Source: Prostheceraeus crozeri
Taxonomy: Eukaryota; Platyhelminthes; Polycladida; Euryleptidae
Assembly (NCBI GenBank): GCA_907163375.1
Contig: CAJQUW010005765.1
Coordinates: 62,001-126,000 of the forward strand
Direction: 5' to 3'
DNA: 64,000 bases
Part shown: in pieces, positions 54,001-60,120 of the stretch
Position numbering within the stretch: the stretch's first letter is position 1
How the letters are laid out: each line of letters starts with the position of its first letter
Notes under the pieces: model-generated
Database searches by the model: none
Seen by the model: the letters and a program-made list of their open reading frames with translations, nothing else
What the model was told of the DNA's origin: nothing
Translations under genes and position numbers: made by a program

Positions 54001-57000
54001 ATGAAGAACCAAGCCAAAGACACCCAAAAAGCCCCCCCCCCCCCAAGAGCGGTATGAAGGAAGTTGTTGCGTACATCACTGCTCAAAAGAAATTCATCCT
54101 TCATCAATTGAAGGTGCAATTTCCCGACAAAAAGCCTCATCAGTTACGCCGAACTGTCAAGAGCCTGATGATCAAGGGAACCGTCCAAGGCAAGACCATC
54201 ACTTGTACTTTGAAAGTTACCAAGAAAAAAGAAAGAAGTGAAGCCTAAGGCACCTAAAGCAAAGAAGTCTGCGGCCAAGAAACCTATGGTTGAAAAGAAG
54301 GCTGCCACCCCCAAGAAGAAGGCTGCAGCTAGGCCCAAGAAGGCCAAGACACCAACCAAAAAGCCTGCCGCTAAAAAGCCAGCTGCCAAAAAGGCGAAGA
54401 CCACCCCTAAGAAGAAAGCAGCACCCAAAAAGAAGTAAACTTCAAACGTGCTAAGCCTGTGAACGCTTAAATCAGTGTCTTGTCACCTACAATTTTTACA
54501 AAGAAGAGTTTTTAATTACCTGCTCACATCCGTCGATGAAAGTTTGGCGGAGACATCTCTCCAACATTTCACTCTGAGTTTGTCCAACGCTGGGAAGAAA
54601 AGTGACGTTATTCGCACTGTTCTTTTTTACTTGTGGGACAACTCCACCCAGCGGTTCATGTTTGCGAGTGTTCTTTGCTTTTTCAAAAACAGAGGCTCTC
54701 CTTCTCTGCATGTTATTGTTTTCTGTAACGCTTTCACTAGCATGCGCGTAACTGTTGGCAGTAAAAGTTGGCATCAACGCCTCACACCTTTCCTTTATCT
54801 TCTGCATGTGTCGAGCAAGCAGTGTTTTATCGCTAGGCCACAGACTGTGTCGAAACTTCATGAAGTTCGGCGGTTGGGATAACCATGATGATACGACGTC
54901 GGAGGTAGTCTGCGCACCTTTGCAGCAAACATATAACTGAAATGATGGAAGTTGTTCAGTAAATGAAAAATGATTGATAAGCAGTGGTAGGCAACCAAGT
55001 TGAAACTGGCAGGAAAATGGATTGCCTCATGTCAATATTTTAAGTATTCGTAAATCGCAACCAGAAGTCCAGCTTTCGAACGAAAATAAAGAAACTGAAC
55101 TCCTTTTTGTGCACTAGGAAAGCTTTGCTCCCTCAGAATATGGATATTCCAGTTACATGCACTTAATTGCTCTCATCCCTCATTACAAACAGTTTTAGGA
55201 ATTATTTTTAGCTTCTATACAGGCAACGCTACTCAGATTTATACATCGATATACACAACTAAATGAATCCACATCGATATTAGTTCATGCACAACGAGTT
55301 TAATGTCAATTTATCTTTTTGATCAGTGTTTCTTATCACCTAACAGGTCAATCACTCCACAATAGTAGCAGCTATTGAAACAACGTTGGATTATGAAATT
55401 GGGTCATTCAATTTAGAAATGTAGATTTTTCTGAAAGTTCCACAGTCGCGAAGTCGTGTCATAGTATACCAAATGAGTGTCCTTTGTCATGGAAAACTCA
55501 TTTGGATCGCCTATGAATGCCAGGAATGTGATTAAGATGAGGAAGAGTGAAAAAGATCAGGAAATCAATTTTTGAAGGAGACACTGCATAAACAGTCATT
55601 ACTACATTAACAGTAGAACCATTAGTTTTGGACATTCATATATTGTCTGACATAGTTCGATGATAAGCAAAAAATGAAGTGACAGAATGAAAACAAAAGC
55701 AACGCGTTCAGTAATGTATGCAACCCATATAGTCTACGTGTATATTTAGGCGAAACCCATGTGACAACATATGTGTTTAGAACCTAGCATTGAGTGATAA
55801 TGAAACAATCACAATCATACACTTGTCATATTTGTAATCCACGTGCCACGTGTAAAATACACAAAGTCAGCAAAACGAGTTGTTTTCTATGTATAACTCA
55901 AATACTGCGATTCATTTATCTATTCTTACATTATATTCACATAATTCATCGTTCAGCTGGTGGAGATCACAAAACATAAATGCTCAAGTTGAAAATAATT
56001 GCTGGTATTGCTGAAAATGAAGTGGTATCAGAATACGGATACGTTTGAGAAATTAAAAACGGCTATGTTACTGTCATATACGATTAAGCAATATATGAAG
56101 TCCCACCCAATCCCCAATATCTTTTTGCAGAATTTGCCTTGGCTCAAAAATGACCGAGATCATGAAAAATCACATCCATGGAATGCAATTGCTTCCCAAA
56201 GTTGGTAACGCATGCTACAAGCCATTTCTGACATTCTGGCAATGTGAGATTTCCGAAAAATCCGGGAAAATCTATCCCTACTGCTAGCCCTAAATGCGGC
56301 ACGAGCTACTATCAAAGGATCTACAGACCATATTATTGGCAACATTTTGACAACTTACTATCGCATTTTACCATATCAGTTGCCATGACAGCCTATTTGG
56401 TTTTTGACGATTTGAAGCTGAAGCATTTAATCCAAATGAGCTGACCGGGTTAATTATTTAACCGCTTTGATGCCAGATGCTGCTTAACTTTGTGGGAAAT
56501 AGTGGCCAGTTAACGAGAGAAACCCAAATATAGCACGATATTTTTCAGATATGATCTTGAAAGAGTAAATAAGAGACATGAAATTGTTTTGATGCTTTAA
56601 CGTCGCTACTCCCCATACTGGAGGCTTAGACGGTGCTGACACAGTCAGACTTTAATCTGGTGACTTGTGATCTTTTAGTCCGGATGCCCTTCTGACGACT
56701 TTCCAATGACACTCTCGGGGCTCGACCTCTGGACCGAAAGATCGCTAGGCCAAGCACTTAACCACTGTGCCACGGAAACCTCATAAGACCTATTAAGAGA
56801 CATAAAAAGCGCATCACTATTTGTATTATTCTTTCTGGTAAGAGATGACCTCCTTGATTTTCTTTGACTTTTTTGTGGTCATAAATTTGTCTTTGTCTTA
56901 GGGTTCCCTATGCGTCTCACCGGACCAAAATGTCGCGACCCAACAAAACACATGCTACTATGACTGCATTCTCTAGATTATCCTGTTCTCGATTACAGAC

Positions 57001-57679
57001 TCATACGTGCATGTCTTTGTAATTCAAAATACAAAAACAGTATTCCAAAGATGCAAACATGGAGTCAATCATACAGTTACATATTACAGCAAACATACAT
57101 TATAATGTTTAATTTCAACATGAGCGTTACCCGCAAAAATGGGTGTCAGCGAAATAAACCAGTTCCACCAGAATATTTAGCAGGGATTTTAATTATAAAA
57201 TCGGATTGAATTATCTATCTCTAGACGTGTTCCAAAAAATAGTTACATTTACGCCATCACTTTATTCAAATAAAGGCCTTTCTTACCTTCACTTTATCCT
57301 GACCAGCACGAGATTGAAAATGATGTAATAAACTCATCGCTGATTCTGTCAGGACACGTTCTAACAAACAAGCATTGAAAATCCCGACGTAATTACTGAT
57401 TCGTGGACGAAAATTATCCGCCACCGGTAGCCGACAGACCAATATGATTCCACGCATAGGTTTATACGATGAGTTGTCTCTTTCACCATCTTGTGTTATA
57501 TTATGCTTTATAGAATAGTACAATTTGAAGAATTGTTGAAGAATTCTTTCCTTCAGGCTGACAGCCCAGGTGGATATCATGTTTGGAAGGATCAGCAACG
57601 TTTGCATTAAAGATATAATTACATTAATCTGCATTTGCAATGTAATGGCAAATATCAGTGTTATCACAGTTCGAAACAT
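17322..57679 (-). CDS. Four-exon fused DUF2064/TIGR04282 + GT2/TIGR04283 glycosyltransferase gene (whole gene span)
   Basis: Predicted spliced gene: join of 57679-57287, 54801-54520, 47060-46599 and 18026-17322 on the minus strand, about 613 codons plus stop. All junctions are GT-AG and phase 0; introns are about 2.5, 7.5 and 28.6 kb. The first half reads as the nucleotidyltransferase-like DUF2064 domain (TIGR04282 type). The second half is a family 2 GT-A glycosyltransferase of the TIGR04283 type, with SVIIPVLNEE joined across the last intron to VIIVDGRSSDET, then LHADV and GEQGLF. In bacteria the two families are neighbours or fused and are named for arsenosugar biosynthesis by genomic context; the substrate here is not shown. 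No frameshift or stop lies inside the exons, unlike nearly all mobile-element ORFs around them. An upstream exon is possible, because an acceptor-like sequence precedes exon 1. The domain assignment is from remembered family motifs; the exon structure is directly visible. Confidence 0.78.
18115..18597. mobile_element. Left part of a split hAT-like element (relative of 1310-2247)
   Basis: CGGGCTGTGCGCTGGCC matches the left end of 1310-2247, and CTTGCAAGTGACTC and the GTTCTCC...AATCATATTGTA block match further in. The right part resumes at 21108, so about 2.5 kb separates the two halves. Confidence 0.55.
18758..19611. mobile_element. Foldback MITE (GTCCGG family), copy with triplicated right end
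   Basis: Inner sequence matches the 62997-63711 copy: TGCAGGGAACGAGG, the GAGTTCCTCTT block and ATTTTCTATGTTTTCTCTGA, then inverted. The left end is eroded (ACAGCAGCCAGAACGAG). The right end (CTCGTTCCCTGCA...GGCTGCCGGAC) occurs three times in tandem at about 19391-19463, 19467-19538 and 19541-19611. Confidence 0.7.
19612..21107. other. No gene recognised
   Basis: AT-rich with only short uninformative frames. It lies inside the split hAT-like element and so is probably inserted DNA. An A-rich stretch before 21108 (AATAAAATAAAAAACG) could be the tail of a retroposed copy, but no parent sequence is recognised. Confidence 0.4.
21108..21262. mobile_element. Right part of the split hAT-like element
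   Basis: GATCATTCTTCT, ACTAAGATTTGCAGATAGAA, TGATCAAAATT and CCGGTTCTCGC match 2070-2230 of the first copy. It ends at CGGTGCACCGGT without the terminal GCGCACAGCCCTA, so it is truncated. Confidence 0.6.
21709..23370 (+). mobile_element. Tc1-like transposon 1
   Basis: Inverted ends of about 30 bp (left CAGATTGTTTCATAAAAAAT, right complement CAGTCCGTTTCATAAAAAGT) with TA on both sides (21707-21708 and 23371-23372). Encodes the transposase pseudogene at 22216-23213. Confidence 0.9.
22216..23213 (+). pseudogene. Tc1/mariner transposase, one frameshift
   Basis: Residues 1-110 form the paired helix-turn-helix DNA-binding region, with a GSGRPRKTSKR hook between the halves. The catalytic DDE region follows: VVWSDEA, WLFMDDNA and SPDLNPIEK. 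One A is missing after GAAAAG near 23025, so the frame stops at 23040. The plus-one frame continues VWSILKRNVRRS to SMPRRIGNVI and a stop at 23211-23213. Apart from that indel the protein looks complete at about 330 residues, which is normal for Tc1. Confidence 0.93.
23878..24134. mobile_element. hAT-type MITE, copy B, with 8-bp TSD
   Basis: 257 bp, nearly identical to 3897-4152 and in the same orientation. Perfect flanking duplications CCTCAACA (23870-23877 and 24135-24142). Confidence 0.9.
24614..24666. repeat. Short perfect-stem hairpin
   Basis: Arms of 23 nt (AAGGAGGTCTAGATATCTAT... and its inverted partner) differ at two positions, with an 8-nt loop. The interior TCTAGATATC motif recurs near 51550. 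Confidence 0.6.
24931..25016. repeat. 86-bp hairpin, precursor-miRNA sized
   Basis: Arms 24931-24966 and 24982-25016 (ACCAAATATAATG ... GGACATCTATTCT and its inverse) pair along about 35 nt with one bulge and one mismatch; the loop is about 15 nt. It could be a small foldback repeat or a transcribed hairpin. Confidence 0.6.
25172..26549 (+). mobile_element. Tc1-like transposon 2
   Basis: Inverted ends CAGTGGTGGCCATTAATTT and its partner at 26535-26549, with TA on both sides (25170-25171 and 26550-26551). Carries the transposase pseudogene at 25377-26411. It is a different family from transposon 1. Confidence 0.88.
25377..26411 (+). pseudogene. Tc1/mariner transposase, broken in the catalytic domain
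   Basis: The N-terminal helix-turn-helix region (ENGRSKRHIANTFNVSKTAV) and DRPRSGAPKKT hook are intact, followed by KVLWSDESTF with the first catalytic aspartate. The frame stops at 26081. After a frame change around 26085-26145 the remainder is readable: FRHDSAPCQKA (second aspartate) and DLNPIENLW (final glutamate), then TSMPRRIVAVMKAGGG to 26411. Total length is normal for the family, so only local lesions separate it from an intact gene. Confidence 0.92.
26550..29399. other. No gene recognised
   Basis: Two minus-strand frames (27901-27587 and 28367-28122) are open for 104 and 81 codons; the first contains a good donor ACGT/GTAAGT at about 27659. I cannot link either to a family. A 34-bp inverted match to 24768-24800 lies at 28532-28565. 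The rest is AT-rich without structure that I can name. Confidence 0.4.
29400..30845 (+). mobile_element. CR1/Jockey-like LINE relic A
   Basis: Reverse transcriptase pieces in shifting plus-strand frames: LSADFSKAFDKLNHSSI (29840-29900), IGVPHGSVIGPVLF (about 30010-30060), LIRYADDFSLL (about 30100-30130), then a C-terminal region with QLENVERRALRVAG. Stops and frameshifts occur throughout. The 3' end is near CAATAAAGATCAGTCC (30831-30846); the 5' limit is approximate. Confidence 0.82.
30846..31699. other. No gene recognised
   Basis: Lies between two LINE relics; may contain decayed LINE sequence towards 31600-31700. Confidence 0.4.
31700..32410 (+). mobile_element. CR1/Jockey-like LINE relic B (3' end)
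   Basis: Only the region after the reverse transcriptase core remains: SISFLGLAAT, then in another frame YKSTIRPLMEYCCHL, then RRDVASLSLFYRYYFGR, SFFVHTAKLWNQLP and YNLDTFKNRANRFL. This order is typical of the C-terminus of such elements. At least two frame changes and one internal stop. The tail is AT-rich with TTATTACA-like repeats near 32370-32410. Confidence 0.8.
32411..33261. other. No gene recognised
   Basis: AT-rich, short frames only. Confidence 0.5.
33262..34309. mobile_element. 1-kb hAT-like non-autonomous element, copy 1
   Basis: Starts CATAGAAATTAACAATACC, ends ACTTCTATG, with subterminal CTAGAATGGAAATTG inverted near the other end as AACTTCCATTCTAG. Nearly collinear with 51785-52826. 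Flanking 8-mers do not match. No ORF of note. Confidence 0.8.
34310..35184. other. No gene recognised (left flank of the minisatellite)
   Basis: Small ATCAACTG-type inverted words near 34490-34600. The array starts within 35 bp of TCAGGGTGCCGAAGAG with no clear junction sequence. Confidence 0.45.
35185..40064. repeat. 21-bp minisatellite, about 232 copies
   Basis: The unit is 21 bp (GGATCTTCATGAGG then ACGCCTT), tandem without spacers. Variants differ by single substitutions and tend to occur in runs of neighbours: CATTAGGGTGCC (36061-36090, 36620-36750, 38550-38610), GGGCGCC (35890-36010), TGAGAACGCC (36350-36390), TACGGC (35585-35640). No length change is seen from the array start to about 39430. 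The few indels (near 39435, 39475 and 39850) are all in the last 650 bp. Because 21 is a multiple of 3 and the consensus has no stop in three frames, long frames appear: heptads MRTPWIF and DLHEDAL on the plus strand and MKIQGVL on the minus strand. I read these as a by-product of the array. It lies in the last intron of the glycosyltransferase gene. It is not a CRISPR array. Confidence 0.97.
40065..41394. other. No gene recognised (right flank of the minisatellite)
   Basis: Plus frame 40205-40459 (84 codons) has no recognised motif. No transposon ends seen. Confidence 0.45.
41395..41567 (+). mobile_element. tRNA-derived SINE, copy 1 (5' truncated)
   Basis: Matches the complement of 56593-56781: TTAAGTGCTTGGCCTAGCGA, a box B-like GGTCGAGCACC, then GAAGGGCATCCGG (a block also found in RTE 3' ends), AAAAGATCACAA, and GGAGTAGTAACGTTAA at the end. 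Most of box A is lost. Confidence 0.7.
42776..43025. mobile_element. hAT-type MITE, copy C (inverted)
   Basis: Reverse complement of copies A and B, with ends CATAGAAAT and TTTCTATG. Flanks GTGAGATC and GTGACGAC resemble each other but are not a clean duplication. Confidence 0.82.
43026..44677. other. No gene; 69-bp direct repeat
   Basis: A 69-bp sequence (ACAATTGCTATGGAAGTTGA ... GCTTCCAA) occurs at 43120-43188 and again at 43971-44038 with a few differences. Nothing coding is recognised. An isolated GTCCGGGAGCTAGCGC terminus of the foldback family, preceded by TA, is at 44599-44614. Confidence 0.5.
44678..45421. mobile_element. Foldback MITE with two 345-bp arms
   Basis: Arms 44678-45022 and 45077-45421 are reverse complements with few mismatches and no obvious length difference; the spacer is 54 bp. 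Ends are GTCCGGGAGCTAGCG, bounded by TA on both sides (44676-44677 and 45422-45423). The terminus resembles the ends of the 18758-19611 and 62997-63711 elements. No ORF of its own. Confidence 0.9.
45422..46204. other. No gene recognised
   Basis: Short frames only. A TTAATTAATTATTTAATTATT tract leads into the hammerhead-like motif at 46205. Confidence 0.45.
46205..46270 (-). ncRNA. Second hammerhead-like motif, Penelope-like type
   Basis: On the minus strand: CTGATGA (complement of 46258-46264), an extra A, a long weakly paired stem II region, GAAA (46223-46220), a self-complementary ACCGGT, TA, then GAG pairing weakly with the base before CTGATGA. Same layout as 6130-6169. Stem II is poor here, so activity is doubtful. 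Confidence 0.3.
46599..47060 (-). CDS. Glycosyltransferase exon 3: end of DUF2064 domain and start of GT2 domain
   Basis: 154 codons, acceptor TTTGCTTTTCAG ending at 47061, donor GAG/GTGAGT (46598 onward), both phase 0. The first third completes the DUF2064 fold: a strand LFVN (usual form VLIGSDCP), then LKVLDMAFNALNDGVDVILG, SKGCYLAGFRG (usual DGGYYLIGLR) and LWGSS (usual PWGTS). The family's aspartates at the SDCP and DGG positions are replaced here. After a short linker the GT2 domain begins with SVSVIIPVLNEE, the hallmark first strand of family 2 glycosyltransferases. The exon stops at YIKLE, just where VIIVDG of exon 4 should follow. A relic of a LINE on the opposite strand lies about 330 bp upstream of the acceptor. 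Confidence 0.82.
47390..47640 (+). pseudogene. LINE C-terminal relic, restriction-like endonuclease type
   Basis: Plus-strand reading gives INNIIRRILRTAGIPPLLE, KRRDGLSTF and, after a frame change, a DFTRIDAYAASS-like segment. This resembles the RHN..I...L..AGVP...EP..L...KRPDG.T....G..L.WD.TC block of LINEs with a PD-(D/E)xK-type tail. Heavily decayed, and short. Confidence 0.5.
47641..51784. other. No gene recognised; includes an old dispersed repeat
   Basis: The complement of 49690-49978 is similar over about 285 bp to 3373-3655. Pieces of 49020-49310 resemble 5610-5770 and 7400-7470. ORFs up to 111 codons (51364-51029 minus) show no recognisable motif. This is part of intron 2 of the glycosyltransferase gene. 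Confidence 0.45.
51785..52826. mobile_element. 1-kb hAT-like non-autonomous element, copy 2, with 8-bp TSD
   Basis: Collinear with 33262-34309. Ends CATAGAAATTAACAATACC and CACTTCTATG. Perfect flanking duplications GCTCATTG (51777-51784 and 52827-52834) fix the boundaries and the hAT assignment. Confidence 0.9.
52835..54010. other. No gene recognised
   Basis: Region between the hAT-like element and the H1-like sequence. No promoter or histone-type 3' signal could be recognised. Confidence 0.45.
54011..54438 (+). pseudogene. Histone H1-like (or protamine-like) sequence with two frame breaks
   Basis: A short winged-helix-like segment (GMKEVVAYITAQKKF ... QLRRTVKSLMIKGTVQG) is followed by a long Lys/Ala/Pro tail (KKPAAKKPAAKKAK, ending PKKK) to a stop at 54438. 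The globular part is shorter and more diverged than in ordinary somatic H1, so a sperm-type H1 or protamine-like protein is possible. Reading needs two frame changes, both in homopolymers: a run of 13 C at 54032-54044 and six A near 54226-54231. They may therefore be sequencing errors or true lesions. Upstream, KPKTPKKPPPP is readable in a third frame. No intron is needed, which fits a histone gene or a retrocopy. It lies on the opposite strand inside intron 2 of the glycosyltransferase gene, about 80 bp from exon 2. Confidence 0.65.
54520..54801 (-). CDS. Glycosyltransferase exon 2: middle of DUF2064 domain
   Basis: 94 codons exactly. The donor is CAG/GTAATT (last exon base 54520), phase 0. 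Near its end it carries SEMLERCLRQTFIDGCEQ, corresponding to the family's gDLGeRManAF...G block that precedes the central strand. The 5' boundary used here is the acceptor CACATGCAG ending at 54802, which keeps phase 0 and has a fair pyrimidine context. A second in-phase AG after ATGCAG (exon start 54705) is possible but weaker, because the first half of this exon is only loosely alignable. A longer open frame continues to 54861 and is not needed. Confidence 0.62.
54802..56592. other. No gene recognised (intron 1 of the glycosyltransferase gene)
   Basis: AT-rich sequence with only short frames. I see no repeat family here apart from the SINE that follows it at 56593. Confidence 0.5.
56593..56781 (-). 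mobile_element. tRNA-derived SINE, copy 2 (full head)
   Basis: On the minus strand: GTGGCACAGTGGTTAAGTGC (box A region), GGTCGAGCCCC (box B), then AGAAGGGCATCCGGAC, AAAAGATCACAAG and GGGAGTAGCGACGTTAA. Second member of the family at 41395-41567, in opposite orientation, inside intron 1. Confidence 0.8.
57287..57679 (-). CDS. Glycosyltransferase exon 1: membrane-like N-terminus and start of DUF2064 domain
   Basis: About 131 codons from an ATG at 57679-57677. Residues 3-34 or so are strongly hydrophobic (one or two possible membrane segments or a signal anchor), followed by a polar linker. A segment GIILVCRLPVADNFRPRIS then matches the family's opening strand and loop, usually of the form LILFAKYPVPGKVKTRL; after it comes a helix corresponding to the usual allEDTLallr region. 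The exon ends AAG at 57287 with donor GTAAGA (57286-57281), phase 0. A good acceptor (TATCTTTTCAG) ends at 57698 and the frame is open from 57697, so the exon may be internal and the true start further upstream. A Penelope-like ORF on the other strand begins 70 bp upstream. Confidence 0.68.
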
Positions 57680-57764
57680 CTTGACCGAAACCAATTCCTG
57701 AAAAGATAAATGTGATTAATTTAGAATTTAGATTAGCGTTGAAGCATGAAAATATTCATATGGA

Positions 57765-58262
57765 ATGGTGATCACAATTCTGAATTCAGCTAAAATTCAA
57801 CTAGAATTAACAGAAACTCTTATGCTCAACAATGTTTTAAAAGTATTTGTTAAATTATCTAAGAAATTGAACCATAATGTTCAAATAATATTCAAAACTT
57901 GTAAAACAGGACAGTATTTTAGTCTGAAAGATAAAACAAATAAGCTGATGCGATCATGCGTTGTGTATAATTTTGAATATCGGATTGATCCTGATACCCA
58001 AAACTTGGGACAAACGAAGCGCAGATTACATCAAAGAATAAAAGAACACATAAAAGATAACTCAGCCGTAAGTAGCCATCTGAACATGTGTCCAATCTGT
58101 AGTAATGACATTAATAATTTTTTTTCTGTTAAACACACAGGACGTGGTGAACTTGAAACTCGTATAGTGGAAGCGTTGTTAATAAATGATAAAACTCCTG
58201 GATTAAATCAAACCCTTGGTCTTAATGGCAAATCTCGCTATTTCTTAAAAGTATTCGAATAA
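57765..58262 (+). mobile_element. Penelope-like element 3' end (GIY-YIG endonuclease region)
   Basis: The ORF tail reads FKTCKTGQYFSLKD, CVVYNFEY, NLGQTKRRLHQRIKEH, ELETRIVEALLI and PGLNQTLGLNG. This order (VVYkf, YIGqTkR, RikEH, etrI.EALLI..k.P.LN) is the GIY-YIG endonuclease typical of Penelope-like retroelements. The GIY-YIG signature is degraded: the tyrosine of YIG is changed and the GIY half is hard to see. The reverse transcriptase domain is missing, so this is a 5'-truncated copy. It starts 70 bp upstream of glycosyltransferase exon 1, on the other strand. Confidence 0.82.
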
Positions 58263-59509
58263 TTTTTGATAATTGTTATTGTTTTCCTTGAATCGTTCTT
58301 TGTCATTGTCAGCGAATGAGCTTATTATGTCTATTCATTGGTTGCAGCTGCGCAAAATTATTCGCATGTTTTAAAAGAATCGAAAATCTCATCGCGGCTT
58401 GAAATAGATCACGTGTAATGCCGTTAACATGATATTCTGAAGTTTATGATCAAGAATGCTTTACCTCTTTCATCCCTAGAGTTAAACATTAGGTTTGGAC
58501 GGACTTATTTTTTGCAAAAAACGAAGAAAATCTTTTGCGTATTTACCTAGTGAGTGGGATCAAAATTGAACTTCATATCAAAATACCAAAATATTCCGGG
58601 ATATTTGATGATATATTCACACAAATATAAGGCATGTGGCAATAAGTACGCATGTGCGATTTACTTTGTGGTATTATCCGAAACAGTCCTTGTAATGCAA
58701 ATGAGGACGATCCACACAATCCTCACAGATAAAGTTAGTTGCTTTTGGTTAACAGATGTGCTTCGAAAGACACAGTTTCCATCATCCTTCGCAAGCTGCA
58801 CCAGATGCTTTTACTATTGTGTAGCGCTCAGTTGGGTCTGACGTCCTTGGTCGGCCAGGTGGCATCGGTTTAAAAACATCGTCTGAATGCTGATCTAAAC
58901 ACACTTGCGTGCATGTATGCCCATGAGTGAAGCGTCCGCTAGCTTTCCATCTAGCAATAGACAGTAATAATTAATATTAGAGGCAGCTTCGAGCGCTATT
59001 CTGTCCATTTGATAGTGATTGTGAACCGCTGGGAGTGCTTTGAGGCAATAAATATTTGAAGCCACTATGAGCGGTTTGTCGGAGTGAAAGAAATGCGACA
59101 ACTCATTAACTTATTTGTCGGTTGCGACTCAATGCCTTGTTAGGATTCTATCAGTTCGCATCCGCCCTCTTAGTAATCTGCAGATGATTCAAACAAGTTA
59201 ATGATCATTATGAGTCGTCATAATTATCTTTGTGTTTACTCATGTATTCCTCAAATTAACAACATTACTTTGATTTGTTTGGCTTAGCAAAAGTTTGATT
59301 TCAGAGGGACAAACATTTGTTTATTAATACGACTACATTATTTTGTTGCTTCCTTGCTGTTTATGACTGTCCGCCAATTGCTGACGACGACGCTCTCCTT
59401 GCTAGTGTCGATGTTTGAGATGGCTGTAAAGTCCTATCCTTGCCTTGAGTATCCGGGGCATTGAAGACAAGGAAATTCGTTTGCTTGGATGGATGGTGGG
59501 TTGAGGCGG
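58263..59509. other. No gene recognised
   Basis: Short frames only. No TIR, SINE or coding motif that I can name. Confidence 0.5.
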
Positions 59510-60120
59510 CGTTGGTGTCATTGCCGACGTTTCTCCTCCAGGTTTAGTCTTCGGTTCTCCTCAAACTTGGCGACTCCTTGACGGCACTGTGCTCGCCAAG
59601 TCGGTTTGTTGCACGCTTTCTCCTCCAAGGTGTCGGTGGGGCTTCCGCAGCTGCTCAGTACGTCTCTCAGGTGGTCTTGATAACGGCGTTTGGGGCAACC
59701 ATGTGGTCGGGATCCGTTCTCTAGCTCGCTGAATATAGTGATCTTGGGGAGGCGACTGTCTGCCATGCTGATGACGTGTCCAGTCCAGCGAAGGACGCTG
59801 TGGTTGATGAGGGCTTCTACACTTAATGTCTTTGCGTGAGGAAGGTTTTCTGAGTGTGGGATCCTGTCTCTCCATGTGATCCCAAATGATCTTACTTGAT
59901 GTGCTTGCGATATGGTGTCCAGCATTCGCATCCATGTAGAAGTGTCGACAGGACGATGGCACGAAAGACGGCAATCTTGGTGCGTAGGCGAAGGTTTTTG
60001 TTGAGAAATACCCTCGCTCTCAGGCGGCCAAAAGCTGTCGAGGCTTGGTGGATGCGATGGTGGACATCCTCATCGATGCTTCCGTTGTCTTCAATGATGC
60101 TGCCTAGGTAGGTAAAAGAT
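59510..60120 (-). mobile_element. LINE C-terminal relic
   Basis: Minus-strand reading from about 60110: TYLGSIIEDNGSIDEDV, TKIAVFRAIVLSTLLHGCE, then after a frame change near 59920 ITWRDRI, LRWTGHVISMADSRLPKITI, GSRPHGCPKRRYQDHLRDVL and PTWRAQC. This order is standard for the region after the reverse transcriptase in many animal LINEs. One or more frame changes and a stop make it dead. Confidence 0.8.

Noticed and set aside
54144..54428. Ala/Phe/Leu-rich minus-strand ORF
   Set aside because: It is the antisense of the lysine/alanine-rich H1-like tail.
54802..54861. Extension of exon 2 to the ATG-like start at 54861
   Set aside because: A phase-0 acceptor at 54802 and the match to the protein family make this part intronic; the open frame is chance.
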